64,000 nt of DNA. Source: Nocardioides solisilvae. Lineage in GTDB: Bacteria > Actinomycetota > Actinomycetes > Propionibacteriales > Nocardioidaceae. Every line of letters begins with the position of its first letter. The stretch's first letter is position 1. A program made the translations under genes and the position numbers. Shown in pieces: positions 34,397 through 43,577 of the stretch. The notes beneath the pieces are model-generated. The model worked only from the letters and a program-made list of their open reading frames with translations. It was not told the DNA's origin and did not search any database. The stretch lies in the NCBI RefSeq assembly GCF_003194625.1, contig NZ_QHKX01000001.1:1178001-1242000 (forward strand), in the 5' to 3' direction.

Positions 34397-36586
34397 TCAG
34401 GCCCGACGCCGTCGCTGACGCTCGATCAGCGCCTCGTGGAGATGCACGTCACCCCCGCGCCGCTCCCACTCGCCGTCGGGGCCGAGCTCCCACGCCGAGG
34501 TGCCGGGGTCGAAGGCGAGGTCGAGCAGCCCGCCCACCCGCTCGACGAGCGCCTGGTCGGGGAGCCGGACCAGCACCTCGACCCGCCGGTCGAGGTTGCG
34601 GTGCATCATGTCGGCCGACCCGATCCACGCGGTCGGGTCGCCGCCGGCCTCGAACCAGAAGATCCGGCTGTGCTCCAGGAAGCGGCCCAGCACCGACCGC
34701 ACCCGCACGGTCTCCGACAGGCCCGGTACGCCGGGGCGCAGCGCGCAGATGCCGCGCACGAGCAGCTCGACCGGGACGCCCGCCTGGGAGGCGAGGTAGA
34801 GCGCGTCGACGACCGCCTCGTCGACCACCGAGTTGGCCTTGACCCGGATCCGCGCCGGCCGCCCCGCGCGGTGGTGGGCGACCTCGGCGTGGATCTGGTC
34901 GACGAGCCCGTCGCGGACGGTCGCGGGCGCCACCAGCAGCGTCTCGTAGGTCGCGTGGCGGGAGATCCCGGAGATGTTGTTGAAGAGGTGGGCGACGTCC
35001 TCGCCGATGGCGTCGTCGCAGGTCAGCAGGCCCAGGTCCTCGTAGGTGCGGGCGGTCTTGGGGTTGTAGTTGCCGGTGCCGATGTGGGTGTAGCGACGGA
35101 TCCGGCCGTCGGGCTCCTCGCGCACCACCATGGAGAGCTTGCAGTGGGTCTTGAGCCCGACCAGCCCGTAGACGACGTGGCAGCCGGCCTGCTCGAGCTT
35201 GCGGGCCCAGCGGATGTTGGCCTGCTCGTCGAAGCGCGCCTTGATCTCGACGATCACGAGCACCTGCTTGCCGGCCTCGGCGGCGTCGACCAGGGCGTCG
35301 ATCACGGGGGAGTCGCCCGAGGTGCGGTAGAGCGTCTGCTTGATCGCCAGCACGTGCGGGTCGGCGGCGGCCTGCTCGAGGAACCGCTGCACCGAGGTGG
35401 CGAAGGAGTCGTAGGGGTGGTGCAGCAGCACGTCGTGCCGGCGTACCGCCTCGAAGACGTCGACCGGCGAGGAGGACTCGACCTCGGCCAGCAGCGGGTG
35501 GGTGGTCGGCACGAACGCCGGGTACTGCAGGTCCTCGCGGGGCAGGTCGGCGATGCCGTGCAGGCCGCGCAGGTCGAGCGGGCCGGGGAGGGTGAAGACC
35601 TCGTCGGCCTGGACGCCGAGCTCGGAGACGAGCAGGTCGCGCATCCGGCCGGTCATGGTCTCCTCGACCTCGAGCCGCACCGGCGGCCCGAACTTGCGCC
35701 GCAGCAGCTCCTTCTCGAGCGCCTTGAGCAGGTTCTCGGCGTCGTCCTCCTCGACCTCGAGGTCCTCGTTGCGGGTGACCCGGAAGGTGTGGGAGCGGAC
35801 CACCTCCATGCCGGGGAAGAGCCGCTTGAGGTGCTCGCGGATGACGTCCTCCAGGGGCACGAAGCGCTGGTTGCCGAGCGGCACGAAGCGGTTGAAGACG
35901 GGCGGCACCTTGACCCGGGCGAAGTGCTCGGTCCCGGTCTCGGGGTCGCGGACGATGACGGCGAGGTTGAGCGAGAGCCCCGAGATGTAGGGGAAGGGGT
36001 GGGCCGGGTCGACGGCGAGCGGCGTGAGGACGGGGAAGACCCGCTCCTTGAAGATCCGCTTGCAGTACTTCTGCTCCTCCCGGGTCAGCCCCTCCCAGCG
36101 GACGAGCTCGATCCCCTCCTCGCGCAGCGCCGGGATGAGGTCGTCGAGGAAGAGCCGCGCCTGCCGCTCCATCAGCGCCCCGGCCTGCAGCGAGATCTGC
36201 TCGAGCACCTCGCGCGGCATCAGCCCCGAGGCGGCCCGGACGGCGACGCCCGCGGCGATCCGCCGCTTGAGGCCGGCGACGCGCACCATGAAGAACTCGT
36301 CGAGGTTGCTGGTGAAGATGGCCAGGAAGCGGGCCCGCTCCAGCAGCGGCACCGAGGGGTCCTCGGCAAGCTCGAGCACCCGCTGGTTGAAGCGCAGCCA
36401 GGAGAGCTCGCGGTCGAGGAACCGGTCGGAGAACTCCTCGACCGCCGCGACCGTCTCGGCGTCGGGGACGTACGGCGGCTCCACGTCGAAGGTGTCCGAC
36501 GGGTGGGCGAAGGGCTCGCCGTCGAGCGGCCCCTCCTCGCTGGCGGCACCGACGTGGGTGGGGAGCGAGGCGGACGGCGAGCTCAT
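34397..36586 (-). CDS. ppk: Polyphosphate kinase 1
   Basis: Makes polyphosphate from ATP through a phosphohistidine. The 729-residue protein has [17 protein letters not shown] near residue 100, [18 protein letters not shown], the His-containing [20 protein letters not shown] and [19 protein letters not shown]. The first 45 residues are a nonconserved acidic leader. Lies between dtd (47 nt upstream) and the DUF47-pit pair on the same strand. A PHO-like box and a -10 immediately precede the ATG, so it can be transcribed on its own. Confidence 0.94.
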   Translation of the reverse strand: MSSPSASLPTHVGAASEEGPLDGEPFAHPSDTFDVEPPYVPDAETVAAVEEFSDRFLDRELSWLRFNQRVLELAEDPSVPLLERARFLAIFTSNLDEFFMVRVAGLKRRIAAGVAVRAASGLMPREVLEQISLQAGALMERQARLFLDDLIPALREEGIELVRWEGLTREEQKYCKRIFKERVFPVLTPLAVDPAHPFPYISGLSLNLAVIVRDPETGTEHFARVKVPPVFNRFVPLGNQRFVPLEDVIREHLKRLFPGMEVVRSHTFRVTRNEDLEVEEDDAENLLKALEKELLRRKFGPPVRLEVEETMTGRMRDLLVSELGVQADEVFTLPGPLDLRGLHGIADLPREDLQYPAFVPTTHPLLAEVESSSPVDVFEAVRRHDVLLHHPYDSFATSVQRFLEQAAADPHVLAIKQTLYRTSGDSPVIDALVDAAEAGKQVLVIVEIKARFDEQANIRWARKLEQAGCHVVYGLVGLKTHCKLSMVVREEPDGRIRRYTHIGTGNYNPKTARTYEDLGLLTCDDAIGEDVAHLFNNISGISRHATYETLLVAPATVRDGLVDQIHAEVAHHRAGRPARIRVKANSVVDEAVVDALYLASQAGVPVELLVRGICALRPGVPGLSETVRVRSVLGRFLEHSRIFWFEAGGDPTAWIGSADMMHRNLDRRVEVLVRLPDQALVERVGGLLDLAFDPGTSAWELGPDGEWERRGGDVHLHEALIERQRRRRA

Positions 36587-36593
36587 GCTCGCC

Positions 36594-36626
36594 AGTGTGG
36601 CACCGCGAGGTGAACGGCGGGTGACG
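36594..36626 (-). promoter_or_regulatory. PHO-like box and -10 of ppk
   Basis: On the minus strand CGTCACCCGCC (36626-36616) and GTTCACCTCGC (36615-36605) are adjacent 11-nt units each containing TCACC at the same place, as in a PhoP box. CACACT (36599-36594) follows and ends 7 nt before the ppk ATG, implying a PhoP-activated leaderless transcript. Confidence 0.55.
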
Positions 36627-36633
36627 CCGCGGC

Positions 36634-37059
36634 TCAGCGCTCCAGCACGAGGGTGACCGGCCCGTCGTTGACCGACTCGACCTGCATGTCGGCGCCGAAG
36701 ACCCCCTTCTCCACGTGGGCGCCGAGGGCGACGAGCTCGCCGCAGACGGCGTCGTACACGGGCTCGCTGACCGCGCCCGGGGCGGCCGCCGACCAGGTGG
36801 GGCGGCGGCCCTTGACGGCGTCGCCGTAGAGGGTGAACTGGCTGACCACGAGGATCGGCGCGCCCACCTCGGAGGCGGAGCGCTCCTCGCGCAGCAGCCG
36901 CAGGTCCCAGATCTTGCGGGCCATCCAGGCGACCTGCTCGGGGCCGTCGTCGTGGGTCACGCCCAGGTAGACGAGCAGGCCGGGCTTCGGAAGCGAACCG
37001 ACAATCTTTCCGTCGACGGAGACCGTTGCCGACACAACTCGCTGGATCACGGCGCGCAC
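36634..37059 (-). CDS. dtd: D-aminoacyl-tRNA deacylase
   Basis: Hydrolyses mischarged D-aminoacyl-tRNAs and Gly-tRNA(Ala), in the cytoplasm. The 141-residue length is standard; [17 protein letters not shown] opens the protein, [11 protein letters not shown] carries the SQxxL motif and [10 protein letters not shown] the cross-subunit GPxT motif. GTG 37059 has AGGAGG 10 nt upstream. Divergent from the BKACE gene across 52-61 nt. Confidence 0.93.
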   Translation of the reverse strand: MRAVIQRVVSATVSVDGKIVGSLPKPGLLVYLGVTHDDGPEQVAWMARKIWDLRLLREERSASEVGAPILVVSQFTLYGDAVKGRRPTWSAAAPGAVSEPVYDAVCGELVALGAHVEKGVFGADMQVESVNDGPVTLVLER

Positions 37060-37120
37060 GAAGAAGATCCTCCTGTGGGGGGCTGGGTCGGACGGTGCCG
37101 AGTCTGCCACCATGGGCCGC

Positions 37121-37975
37121 ATGCCCACGCCCACCCTCGCGCCCGACTCCCTTCTCGTCACCGTCGCGCCCACCGGCGCGGAGACCGCCAAGGCCGACTG
37201 CCCCCAGCTGCCCACCACGCTCGAGGAGCTCGTCGCCACCGCACGCGACTGCGAGGCGGCGGGCGCGGCGATGGTCCACGTCCACGTGCGCGACGGCGAC
37301 CACCGGCCGACCCTCGACGGCGGGCTGCTCAAGGAGACCGTCGCCGCGCTGCGGCAGGAGACCGACCTCGTCGTCCAGCTCTCGACGGGCGGCTCGGTCC
37401 ACGACCCGCTGGCCGAGCGGCTCAAGGTGCTCGACGCCGAGCCCGACTCCTGCAGCCTCACGATGGGGACCACCAACTTCGGCGACGACGTCTTCTCCAA
37501 CCCGTGGCCGTTCGTGGTCGAGCTCTACCAGCTGGCCCAGGAGCGCGCGGTGGTGCCGGAGTTCGAGCTCTTCGACCTCGGCCAGGTGCACGCGCTGGTC
37601 CGGCTGCTCGACCGGTACGGGCTGCCCGCCGGCGGCAGGGTCCACGTCGACCTCGTCATGGGCGTCCCGGGCGGGATGGACGGCACCGCCTCGGCGATGG
37701 TCGCCGCGGTCCACGACCTGCCCGCCGAGGTGACCTCGTGGTCGGCGACCGGGATCGGCCGGACCACCCTGCCCGTGATGCTCGGGGCGCTGTCGATGGG
37801 CGGCCACCTCCGCGTCGGCATGGAGGACGTGCTGACGATCAGCCGCGGCGTCCCCGTGGAGTCCAACGCCCAGCTGGTACGCCGTGCCGTCGAGGCCGGC
37901 GCGCTGGCGCAGCGCGGCCCCATGTCGCCCGCCGCGGCGCGCGAGCTCCTCGGCGTGCGCCCCGCGTCGAGATAG
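37121..37975 (+). CDS. BKACE-family beta-keto acid cleavage enzyme
   Basis: A 284-residue TIM-barrel enzyme of the 3-keto-5-aminohexanoate cleavage (DUF849) family, which condenses a beta-keto acid with acetyl-CoA. Metal-binding His pair [11 protein letters not shown] is near residue 50, [10 protein letters not shown] and the [14 protein letters not shown] segment follow. Substrate in this family varies and cannot be told here. Translation could also begin 9 nt earlier at an in-frame ATG (37112). The TAG stop lies within repeat A6. Confidence 0.82.
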   Translation: MPTPTLAPDSLLVTVAPTGAETAKADCPQLPTTLEELVATARDCEAAGAAMVHVHVRDGDHRPTLDGGLLKETVAALRQETDLVVQLSTGGSVHDPLAERLKVLDAEPDSCSLTMGTTNFGDDVFSNPWPFVVELYQLAQERAVVPEFELFDLGQVHALVRLLDRYGLPAGGRVHVDLVMGVPGGMDGTASAMVAAVHDLPAEVTSWSATGIGRTTLPVMLGALSMGGHLRVGMEDVLTISRGVPVESNAQLVRRAVEAGALAQRGPMSPAAARELLGVRPASR

Positions 37976-38034
37976 TCCCCCACAGTCTGACCATCGACAC
38001 GCCGGCCCCCTTGGGCAGAATGTGGGGGACTATC
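37971..38034 (+). repeat. Palindromic element A6, supplying a stop codon
   Basis: Perfect 14-bp arms GATAGTCCCCCACA (37971-37984) and TGTGGGGGACTATC (38021-38034) with the core TCTGACCATCGACACGCCGG in plus orientation. The TAG at 37973-37975 ends the BKACE gene. It lies between convergent genes. Confidence 0.88.
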
Positions 38035-38062
38035 CCGAGGGAGCGCAGGCATCAGGCCCGCG

Positions 38063-38425
38063 TCAGTAGACGAGCGCCTGCACGCCGTCCTCCAGGACCT
38101 CCTCGGTGAACAGCGCGGCCCCGGCGATCCGGGCGCCGGCGACGAGGGCGTCCTCGGTGATTCCGCGGCGCGCGGCGCACTGGGTGCAGACCGTGAGGCT
38201 GCCGTCGGCCAGGACGGCGTCGCGCAGCGTGGCGAGCGGGGTGGCGAGCGGCAGCCCGAGCTCCTCCGCCCGGTCGGGCAGCCCGAGCCACGCGGCCTCG
38301 CCCGTCAGCCAGACCGAGACCCGCGCCCCGGAGGCGACGGCGGCGGCGGCGACGGTGAAGGCCTGGTTGAGCCGCTCGGGCTCCTCGGTGCCGCAGGTGA
38401 CCTTGACGACGAGGGGACGAGTCAT
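38063..38425 (-). CDS. DsrE-family protein with CxxC
   Basis: A 120-residue single-domain protein of the DsrE/F fold (VVKVTCGTEEPERLNQAF, then GARVSVWLTGEAAWL). A Cys near residue 10 and a CTQC pair near residue 80 suggest thiol or sulfur-relay chemistry, but no tus/dsr partners are nearby. A TAGGCT box (38432-38437) ends 6 nt before ATG 38425. Confidence 0.75.
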   Translation of the reverse strand: MTRPLVVKVTCGTEEPERLNQAFTVAAAAVASGARVSVWLTGEAAWLGLPDRAEELGLPLATPLATLRDAVLADGSLTVCTQCAARRGITEDALVAGARIAGAALFTEEVLEDGVQALVY

Positions 38426-38450
38426 CCCCCCAGCCTAGGAGAGGCGCGGC

Positions 38451-39152
38451 TCAGGCGTCGGCCCGCAGGGTCTCCACCAAGATCCGGGCGAGGTCGACCC
38501 CCTGCTCGGTGAAGCGGTCGAGCGGGACCTCGATCTCGTCCAGCAGCAAGGACGACCCCAGGAGGTAGACGAGCCGTCCCTCGGCGGTCGCGACCACCTC
38601 GACCATCCGGGGGCCGGTCGTCCCGTCGTCGTACTCCTCGAAGCCCGACGAGACCCAGCCCCGGACGCCCGGGCCGAGCCGGTCGTCGAGGGGGGTGACG
38701 CGCATGTAGCCCCACGGGTTCTGCAGGAGGCGCCGCAGCTGGCGCTCGGTACGCGGCGGGTCGGTGTCGTCCTCGACCTGCCACGTGAAGGGGACCGTCT
38801 CGAAGATGTCACGCGAGACCAGGTCGCACAGCAGCGCACCCGTGCGGACCCCGGTCCCGCTCTCGACCCTCAGCCGCTCCCCGAAGAGCTCGGAGGCCTG
38901 CTCGTCGGTGATCAGGCACTCCCGCTCGGCCATGCGGCGGCCGTCGTCCGCGGCGGTGGCCGAAGCCGTCGGCGTGGGCGATCCCGTGGGCGATCCCGTG
39001 GGCGACCCGGTGGGCGACTCCCGTACGCCGTCGGGCTCGTCGTCGCCGGTGCACCCCGTCAGCCCGGGGGCCAGCCCCAGGACGGCCGCCACCGTCGCGC
39101 CCGCCAGCACCCGCGTCGTACGCACCCGCCCCGCCCTCTGCCTCGCCCCCAT
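38451..39152 (-). CDS. Lipoprotein with SPTG tandem linker, unknown function
   Basis: A 233-residue predicted surface lipoprotein: signal helix TVAAVLGLAPGLTGC with lipobox LTGC, followed by a Ser/Pro/Thr-rich linker containing three SPTG units encoded by 12-bp tandem repeats, then a domain of about 165 residues with two Cys (ECLITDEQASELFG, LLCDLVS) resembling DUF3558-type actinobacterial lipoprotein domains. The DUF3558 likeness is tentative. Starts 33 bp from the divergent nitrobindin gene. Confidence 0.7.
   Translation of the reverse strand: MGARQRAGRVRTTRVLAGATVAAVLGLAPGLTGCTGDDEPDGVRESPTGSPTGSPTGSPTPTASATAADDGRRMAERECLITDEQASELFGERLRVESGTGVRTGALLCDLVSRDIFETVPFTWQVEDDTDPPRTERQLRRLLQNPWGYMRVTPLDDRLGPGVRGWVSSGFEEYDDGTTGPRMVEVVATAEGRLVYLLGSSLLLDEIEVPLDRFTEQGVDLARILVETLRADA
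38969..39020. repeat. 12-bp in-frame tandem repeat in lipoprotein linker
   Basis: About four copies of a unit close to GTGGGCGATCCC (plus strand) encode repeated Ser-Pro-Thr-Gly on the minus strand. Unit length is a multiple of three, so gain or loss changes linker length without breaking the frame. Confidence 0.7.
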
Positions 39153-39185
39153 GGGCGACATTCCTACCGCACTACAGTGGGCGCC

Positions 39186-39680
39186 ATGCCGTTCGAGCTC
39201 CCCGACAACCTCCACCCGAACTGCGGCCCGGTCGCCTGGCTGCTCGGCACCTGGCGCGGCAACGGCCACGGCGACTACCCGACGATCGAGAAGTTCCAGT
39301 TCCGCCAGGAGCTGATCTTCACCCACGACGGGCGCCCCTTCTTCCACTACATGTCCCGCGCCGAGATCGTCGACGAGCAGGGCGAGAAGGTCCGCGACGC
39401 CGCGATCGAGACGGGCTTCCTGCGCTGCCCCGAGCCGGGGAAGATCGAGTTCCTGCTCAGCCACAACACCGGCTTCGTGGAGCTCTGGCACGGCGAGGCC
39501 GACGGCGGCAAGCTCGACCTCACCACCGACGCGGTGGTCCGCACCGAGACGGCCAAGGAGGTCACGGGCGGCAAGCGGCTCTACGGCAACGTCGAGGGCG
39601 ACCTGCTCTACGCCTACGACATGGCCGCGGTCGGGCAGCCCCTGCAGCCGCACCTGTGGGCCAGGCTCAAGCGGGCGTGA
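39186..39680 (+). CDS. Nitrobindin-like heme beta-barrel protein
   Basis: A 164-residue fatty-acid-binding-protein-like barrel of the nitrobindin/THAP4 family, which binds heme and isomerises peroxynitrite. WLLGTWRGNGHGDYPTIE near residue 18 is the family signature, and the C-terminal HLWARLKRA contains the expected proximal heme His. A TACAGT box (39173-39178) ends 7 nt before ATG 39186. The stop overlaps the start of the Fur gene, so it heads a three-gene operon. Confidence 0.83.
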   Translation: MPFELPDNLHPNCGPVAWLLGTWRGNGHGDYPTIEKFQFRQELIFTHDGRPFFHYMSRAEIVDEQGEKVRDAAIETGFLRCPEPGKIEFLLSHNTGFVELWHGEADGGKLDLTTDAVVRTETAKEVTGGKRLYGNVEGDLLYAYDMAAVGQPLQPHLWARLKRA

Positions 39681-40153
39681 CCGTGGCGGTCGGGGAGCAG
39701 CGGGAGCAGGAGCGGCGCGAGCAGCGGCGGGCCGACCAGCTCGCGCAGGCGCTGCGCAACAGCGGCTACCGGCTGACCCCGCAGCGCCGGCTCGTCCTGG
39801 ACGCGGTCACCGCCCTGGGCCACGCGACGCCCGACGAGATCCGCGAGCACGTGAGCGACAAGGCCAACCTGTCGACGGTCTACCGCGCGCTGGAGGTGCT
39901 GGAGGAGCTGGGCCTGGTCCGGCACACCCACCTCAGCGACCGGGCCCCGACCTACCACTCCACCGGCGAGCCGCCCCACTTCCACCTGGTCTGCCGGAAT
40001 TGCCGCAAAGTCACGTCGGTTGACCCGGGGAAGGCCGAGCCGCTCCTGGTGCGGCTGCGCGCCGACCACGGCTTCGTGACCGACGTGGGGCACCTGGCGA
40101 TCTTCGGACGATGTGAGGACTGTGATGAGCACGGCGACCAGCCCGTTCCTTGA
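39677..40153 (+). CDS. Fur-family metal-responsive regulator
   Basis: A 158-residue repressor. The N-terminal winged helix (SGYRLTPQRRLVLDAVTALG, then ANLSTVYRALEVLEELGLV) is followed by the dimerisation domain with metal ligands HFHLVCRNCRKV (CxxC) and GRCEDCDEH. Could be Fur, Zur or another member; the metal is not decidable. The basic 25-residue N-terminal extension is Arg/Gln/Glu-rich. GTG 39677 overlaps the nitrobindin stop, and the 3' end overlaps ygfZ by 29 nt. Confidence 0.85.
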   Translation: MTVAVGEQREQERREQRRADQLAQALRNSGYRLTPQRRLVLDAVTALGHATPDEIREHVSDKANLSTVYRALEVLEELGLVRHTHLSDRAPTYHSTGEPPHFHLVCRNCRKVTSVDPGKAEPLLVRLRADHGFVTDVGHLAIFGRCEDCDEHGDQPVP

Positions 40154-41072
40154 CCGAGTCGGTGCCGTGGGCGGTGACGGGGTCGACGCCCCGGTGGCCG
40201 CGCACTACGGCTCCTTCAACCTCGAGCAGCGCACCCTGGCGGGCGGCGACGGCTTCGTCGACCTCTCGCACCGCGACGTCTTCCGGGTGACCGGGCCCGA
40301 CCGGCTCGCCTGGCTCCACTCGCTCACCACCCAGCACCTCGAGGCGCTGCCTCCGCGGACCCCCACGCAGGCGCTCGTGCTCAGCCCGCAGGGCCACGTC
40401 GAGCACCACTTCCACGGCGTCGACGACGGCGAGGAGACGTTCCTGGCCCACACCGAGCCGGGAGCCGGCGCGGCGCTCGTGCGGTGGCTGGACCGGATGC
40501 GCTTCATGATGCGCGTCGAGGTCTCGCTCGCCGAGGAGCTGGCGGTGACGTGGCGGCCGACCGGCGGCGGCACCTTCGACGTGGTGCCCCGCGACCAGCT
40601 CGAGGCGTACGCCGCCGCGGCCGGCCCGGCGTGCGGGCTGTGGGCCTACGAGGCGCTGCGGATCGAGCGCGGGGAGGCGCGGTTCGGGGTCGACACCGAC
40701 CACCGCACCATCCCCAACGAGGCGGGCTGGATCGGCTCGGCCGTCCACCTCGACAAGGGCTGCTACCGGGGCCAGGAGACGGTGGCGCGGGTGCACACCC
40801 TCGGCCGCCCGCCGCGCCGGCTCACGCTGCTCCACCTCGACGGCTCGGAGAACAGGCTGCCCACCGCCGGCGCCGACGTGCTGCACGGCGACAAGGTGGT
40901 GGGCTTCGTCGGCTCCTCGGCCCGCCACCACGAGCTCGGTCCGATCGCGCTCGCGATGCTCAAGCGCAACGTCCCGGTCGACGCCCCGCTCTCGGTGGAG
41001 GGCATGCCGGCGGGCCAGGAGGTCGTGGTCGACCCCGAGGTCGGCCTGCACGTGCGACCGCGGCTGCGCTGA
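40125..41072 (+). CDS. ygfZ: Folate-binding YgfZ/GcvT-like protein
   Basis: A 315-residue protein of the YgfZ/IBA57 family that helps tetrahydrofolate-dependent iron-sulfur cluster repair. The signature KGCYRGQETVAR with its essential Cys lies near residue 213; DLSHRDVFRVTGPDRLAWLH is the N-terminal folate-barrel region. Starts inside the end of the Fur gene (ATG 40125), implying coupled translation and a possible link between metal sensing and Fe-S maintenance. Confidence 0.88.
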   Translation: MSTATSPFLDRVGAVGGDGVDAPVAAHYGSFNLEQRTLAGGDGFVDLSHRDVFRVTGPDRLAWLHSLTTQHLEALPPRTPTQALVLSPQGHVEHHFHGVDDGEETFLAHTEPGAGAALVRWLDRMRFMMRVEVSLAEELAVTWRPTGGGTFDVVPRDQLEAYAAAAGPACGLWAYEALRIERGEARFGVDTDHRTIPNEAGWIGSAVHLDKGCYRGQETVARVHTLGRPPRRLTLLHLDGSENRLPTAGADVLHGDKVVGFVGSSARHHELGPIALAMLKRNVPVDAPLSVEGMPAGQEVVVDPEVGLHVRPRLR

Positions 41073-41093
41073 CGCCGTACGACGCGGGGTCGG

Positions 41094-41897
41094 TCAGCGG
41101 CGCGCGTACATGACGTGCGTGTCGGCGTCGGCGTGGGTGAAGCCGAGGCCGGTGTAGGTCGCGACGGCCGCCTCGTTGTCGGCCTCGACGTAGAGGATCA
41201 CCTCGGAGACCCCCCGGGTGGCCAGATGGTCCAGCCCGGCGCGGGTGAGGAGCCGGCCCAGGCCCCGGCCCTGCGCGGCCGGGTCGACCCCGACGACGTA
41301 GACCTCGCCCTGCTGCGAGGAGTGCTGCTTGGTCCAGTGGAAGCCCAGCATCCCACCGCGCCGGTCGGTCGCGACGATCAGGCCCTCGGGGTCGAACCAC
41401 GGCTCGGCCATCCGCAGGCCGAGGTTCTCGGCGTCCATGGCGCCCTGCTCGGGGTGGCTGGCGAAGGCGGCGGCGTTGACCCGGAGCAGCTCGTCGCGGT
41501 CCTCGTCGCGCCAGCTGCGCACGACGACGTCGGCCGGGGGCTCGAGCGGCGGCAGCTCCTCGGCGCTGCGGCGCATCACCCACAGGTCGCGCACCCGCTC
41601 CCACCCGAAGTGGGCCGCCAGCGCCGCCGCGGCGGGGTGGTTGCCGTGGCTCCACGCCCGGGCGGCCTCGGGGTGCTCGGCCAGGACCTGCTCCAGCAGG
41701 TCGCCCCCGAGCCCACGGCCCCGCACCGGCGGGTCGACCACCAGGGCCAGCTCGTCCCCGCGGACGAGCGCCAGGCACCCGTCGCGGCGCAGCGTGCGCA
41801 CCCGTCCGGTGCGCAGGGCCATCAGGGTGGCCTCGTCGAACGGGGCGACCCCGTCGGTCGCCTCGGCGCGGGAGATCAGGGCCTCGAGCGTGGGCAT
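41094..41897 (-). CDS. mshD: Mycothiol synthase
   Basis: Acetylates the Cys amine of Cys-GlcN-Ins to complete mycothiol, the main low-molecular thiol of actinobacteria. Two GNAT domains in 267 residues: the first with DPPVRGRGLGGDLLEQVL (about 55-70), the second with VVGVDPAAQGRGLGRLLTRA (acetyl-CoA loop RGLG). A TAGGGT box (41904-41909) ends 6 nt before the ATG. Converges on ygfZ with 21 nt between. Confidence 0.9.
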   Translation of the reverse strand: MPTLEALISRAEATDGVAPFDEATLMALRTGRVRTLRRDGCLALVRGDELALVVDPPVRGRGLGGDLLEQVLAEHPEAARAWSHGNHPAAAALAAHFGWERVRDLWVMRRSAEELPPLEPPADVVVRSWRDEDRDELLRVNAAAFASHPEQGAMDAENLGLRMAEPWFDPEGLIVATDRRGGMLGFHWTKQHSSQQGEVYVVGVDPAAQGRGLGRLLTRAGLDHLATRGVSEVILYVEADNEAAVATYTGLGFTHADADTHVMYARR

Positions 41898-42059
41898 GGC
41901 CCGACCCTAGGCGATGGGGCGGCGCAGCCGACGTGAGGCTGGCGGGGGTGCCTGGGGCGAACGTGGAGGCCGCGGCGTACCAGGTGCGTGCCGGACTCCA
42001 CGACGACGGTTCTCCACAGGGGTCCGGTGGCCGGCGTCGATCTGCGCCACGCTCGTCGC

Positions 42060-42780
42060 ATGGCCCCGTCGCCCTCCCTGCCCCCGGTCGTGGCCCAGCA
42101 GGACGGCGTGGTCTCGCGGGCGCAGCTGCTCTCGGCCGGGCTCCTGCCGCACGACCTCGAGCGGCTGGTGCGCCGCCGGGTCCTGACCAGGCTCCACCGG
42201 GCGGTGTACGTCGACCACACCGGCGCGCTCTCGTGGTCCCAGCGCTGCTGGGCGGCGTGCCTGGCGGTCTGGCCGGCTGCCCTGCACCTCGACTCCGCTC
42301 TCCCGGAGCCGTACCAGCGCGGCGCGGCTGGGAGCGGCGCTCGAGCTGGAGCAGCGGGTGCGCAGGCGCCGGCTGCTCTCCCTGCTGCTGACCGACCTGG
42401 AGCGGGGCACCCACTCGGTGCTGGAGCACGGCTACACGAGTCGGGTGGTCCTGCCGCACGGACTGCCGCCGCCCACCCACCGGCAGGCGCTGCGCCGCGG
42501 CCCGCGCGGGCGGGAGTACCGCGACGTGGAGCACGAGGACCTCGGCGTGATCGTGGAGCTCGACGGCAGCCGGTGGCACGACGACGCCCGCGCTGCCGAC
42601 TCCGACGCCCGACGCGACCTCGACGATTTGGCAGCCGGGCAGGTGGTGGTGCGGCTGCGCCACCCGCAGGTGTACGGCGACCCGTGCGGCACCGCCGTCC
42701 GGCTCGGCGCCGTCTTCAGGGTGCGCGGGTGGACCGGCCGGCTGCGCCGCTGCGGCCCGACGTGCTCCGTGGCGCCCTGA
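42060..42780 (+). pseudogene. Broken DUF559/AbiEi-like gene (internal deletion plus frameshift)
   Basis: The 5' part (from ATG 42060) encodes VVSRAQLLSAGLLPHDLERL and LHRAVYVDHTGALSW, the winged-helix half of the DUF559-type family, down to about AALHLDSAL near 42300. From about 42316 the matching continuation is in the next frame: ARLGAALELEQRV, RGTHSVLEHGYTSRVVLPHG, EDLGVIVELDGSRWHDDARA, ending at 42780. Compared with intact family members, roughly 90 residues of the middle are missing at the shift, so this looks like a deletion rather than a sequencing slip. The catalytic-type half is preserved but has no natural start. Confidence 0.7.
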
Positions 42781-42794
42781 GCGGGCGGCGACCG

Positions 42795-43520
42795 TCAGCT
42801 GTCGGCGGTCTCCTGCTCGGCGGCCGCGCGCTCCTCGGAGCGGGTGGGCAGCACGAAGCGGTAGCCGACGTTGCGGACCGTCCCGATGAGCGTCTCGTGC
42901 TCCGGGCCGAGCTTGGCGCGCAGCCGGCGCACGTGGACGTCGACCGTGCGGGTGCCGCCGAAGTAGTCGTAGCCCCAGACCTCCTGGAGCAGCTGCTGGC
43001 GGCTGAAGACCCGCCCCGGGTGCTGGGCGAGGTACTTGAGGAGCTCGAACTCCTTGAAGGTGAGGTCGAGCGGCCGGCCGCCGATCCGGGCCGTGTAGGA
43101 GGCGTCGTCGACCACCACCTCGCCGGAGCGGATGACGTGGGCCTCGGGGTCGGCGTCGGCGCGGGCCGCGGCCAGCCGCCCGGTGGCGAGCCGGATCCGG
43201 GCCTCCAGCTCGGCGGGGCCGCAGGTGTGCAGCACGACGTCGTCCATGCCCCAGTCGTGCGCGACGACCGAGAGCCCGCCCTCGGTCACCACCAGGACGA
43301 CCGGGACGTCGGCGCCGGTGGTGCGGATCAGGCGGCAGAGGTCGCGGGCGTGGGCGAGGTCCTGCCGCCCGTCGACGAGCACGAGGTCGGCGTCGGGCGC
43401 CTCGAGCAGGGCGCTGCCCTCGGCCGGGAGGATCTTGACCGAGTGGGGCAGCAGGGTCAGGCTCGGGAGCACCTCGGCGGAGGGCTGGAGGGCGCTGGTC
43501 AGCAGCAACAGGGTGCTCAT
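42795..43520 (-). CDS. glnR: Nitrogen regulator GlnR, atypical response regulator
   Basis: Orphan OmpR-type regulator controlling glutamine synthetase, ammonium uptake and nitrogen assimilation. In 241 residues, the N-terminus [19 protein letters not shown] and [20 protein letters not shown] match GlnR, with the conserved structural Asp but no phosphorylation pocket, and the C-terminal winged helix [20 protein letters not shown] and [19 protein letters not shown] is almost that of known GlnR proteins. GAGGAGG lies 7 nt before ATG 43520. Divergent from the MoaD gene. Confidence 0.93.
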   Translation of the reverse strand: MSTLLLLTSALQPSAEVLPSLTLLPHSVKILPAEGSALLEAPDADLVLVDGRQDLAHARDLCRLIRTTGADVPVVLVVTEGGLSVVAHDWGMDDVVLHTCGPAELEARIRLATGRLAAARADADPEAHVIRSGEVVVDDASYTARIGGRPLDLTFKEFELLKYLAQHPGRVFSRQQLLQEVWGYDYFGGTRTVDVHVRRLRAKLGPEHETLIGTVRNVGYRFVLPTRSEERAAAEQETADS

Positions 43521-43577
43521 GCGACACCTCCTCGCTCTGCTGCCCGGCTGTTTCCGGTGTGGGGGAGGATATAGGGC

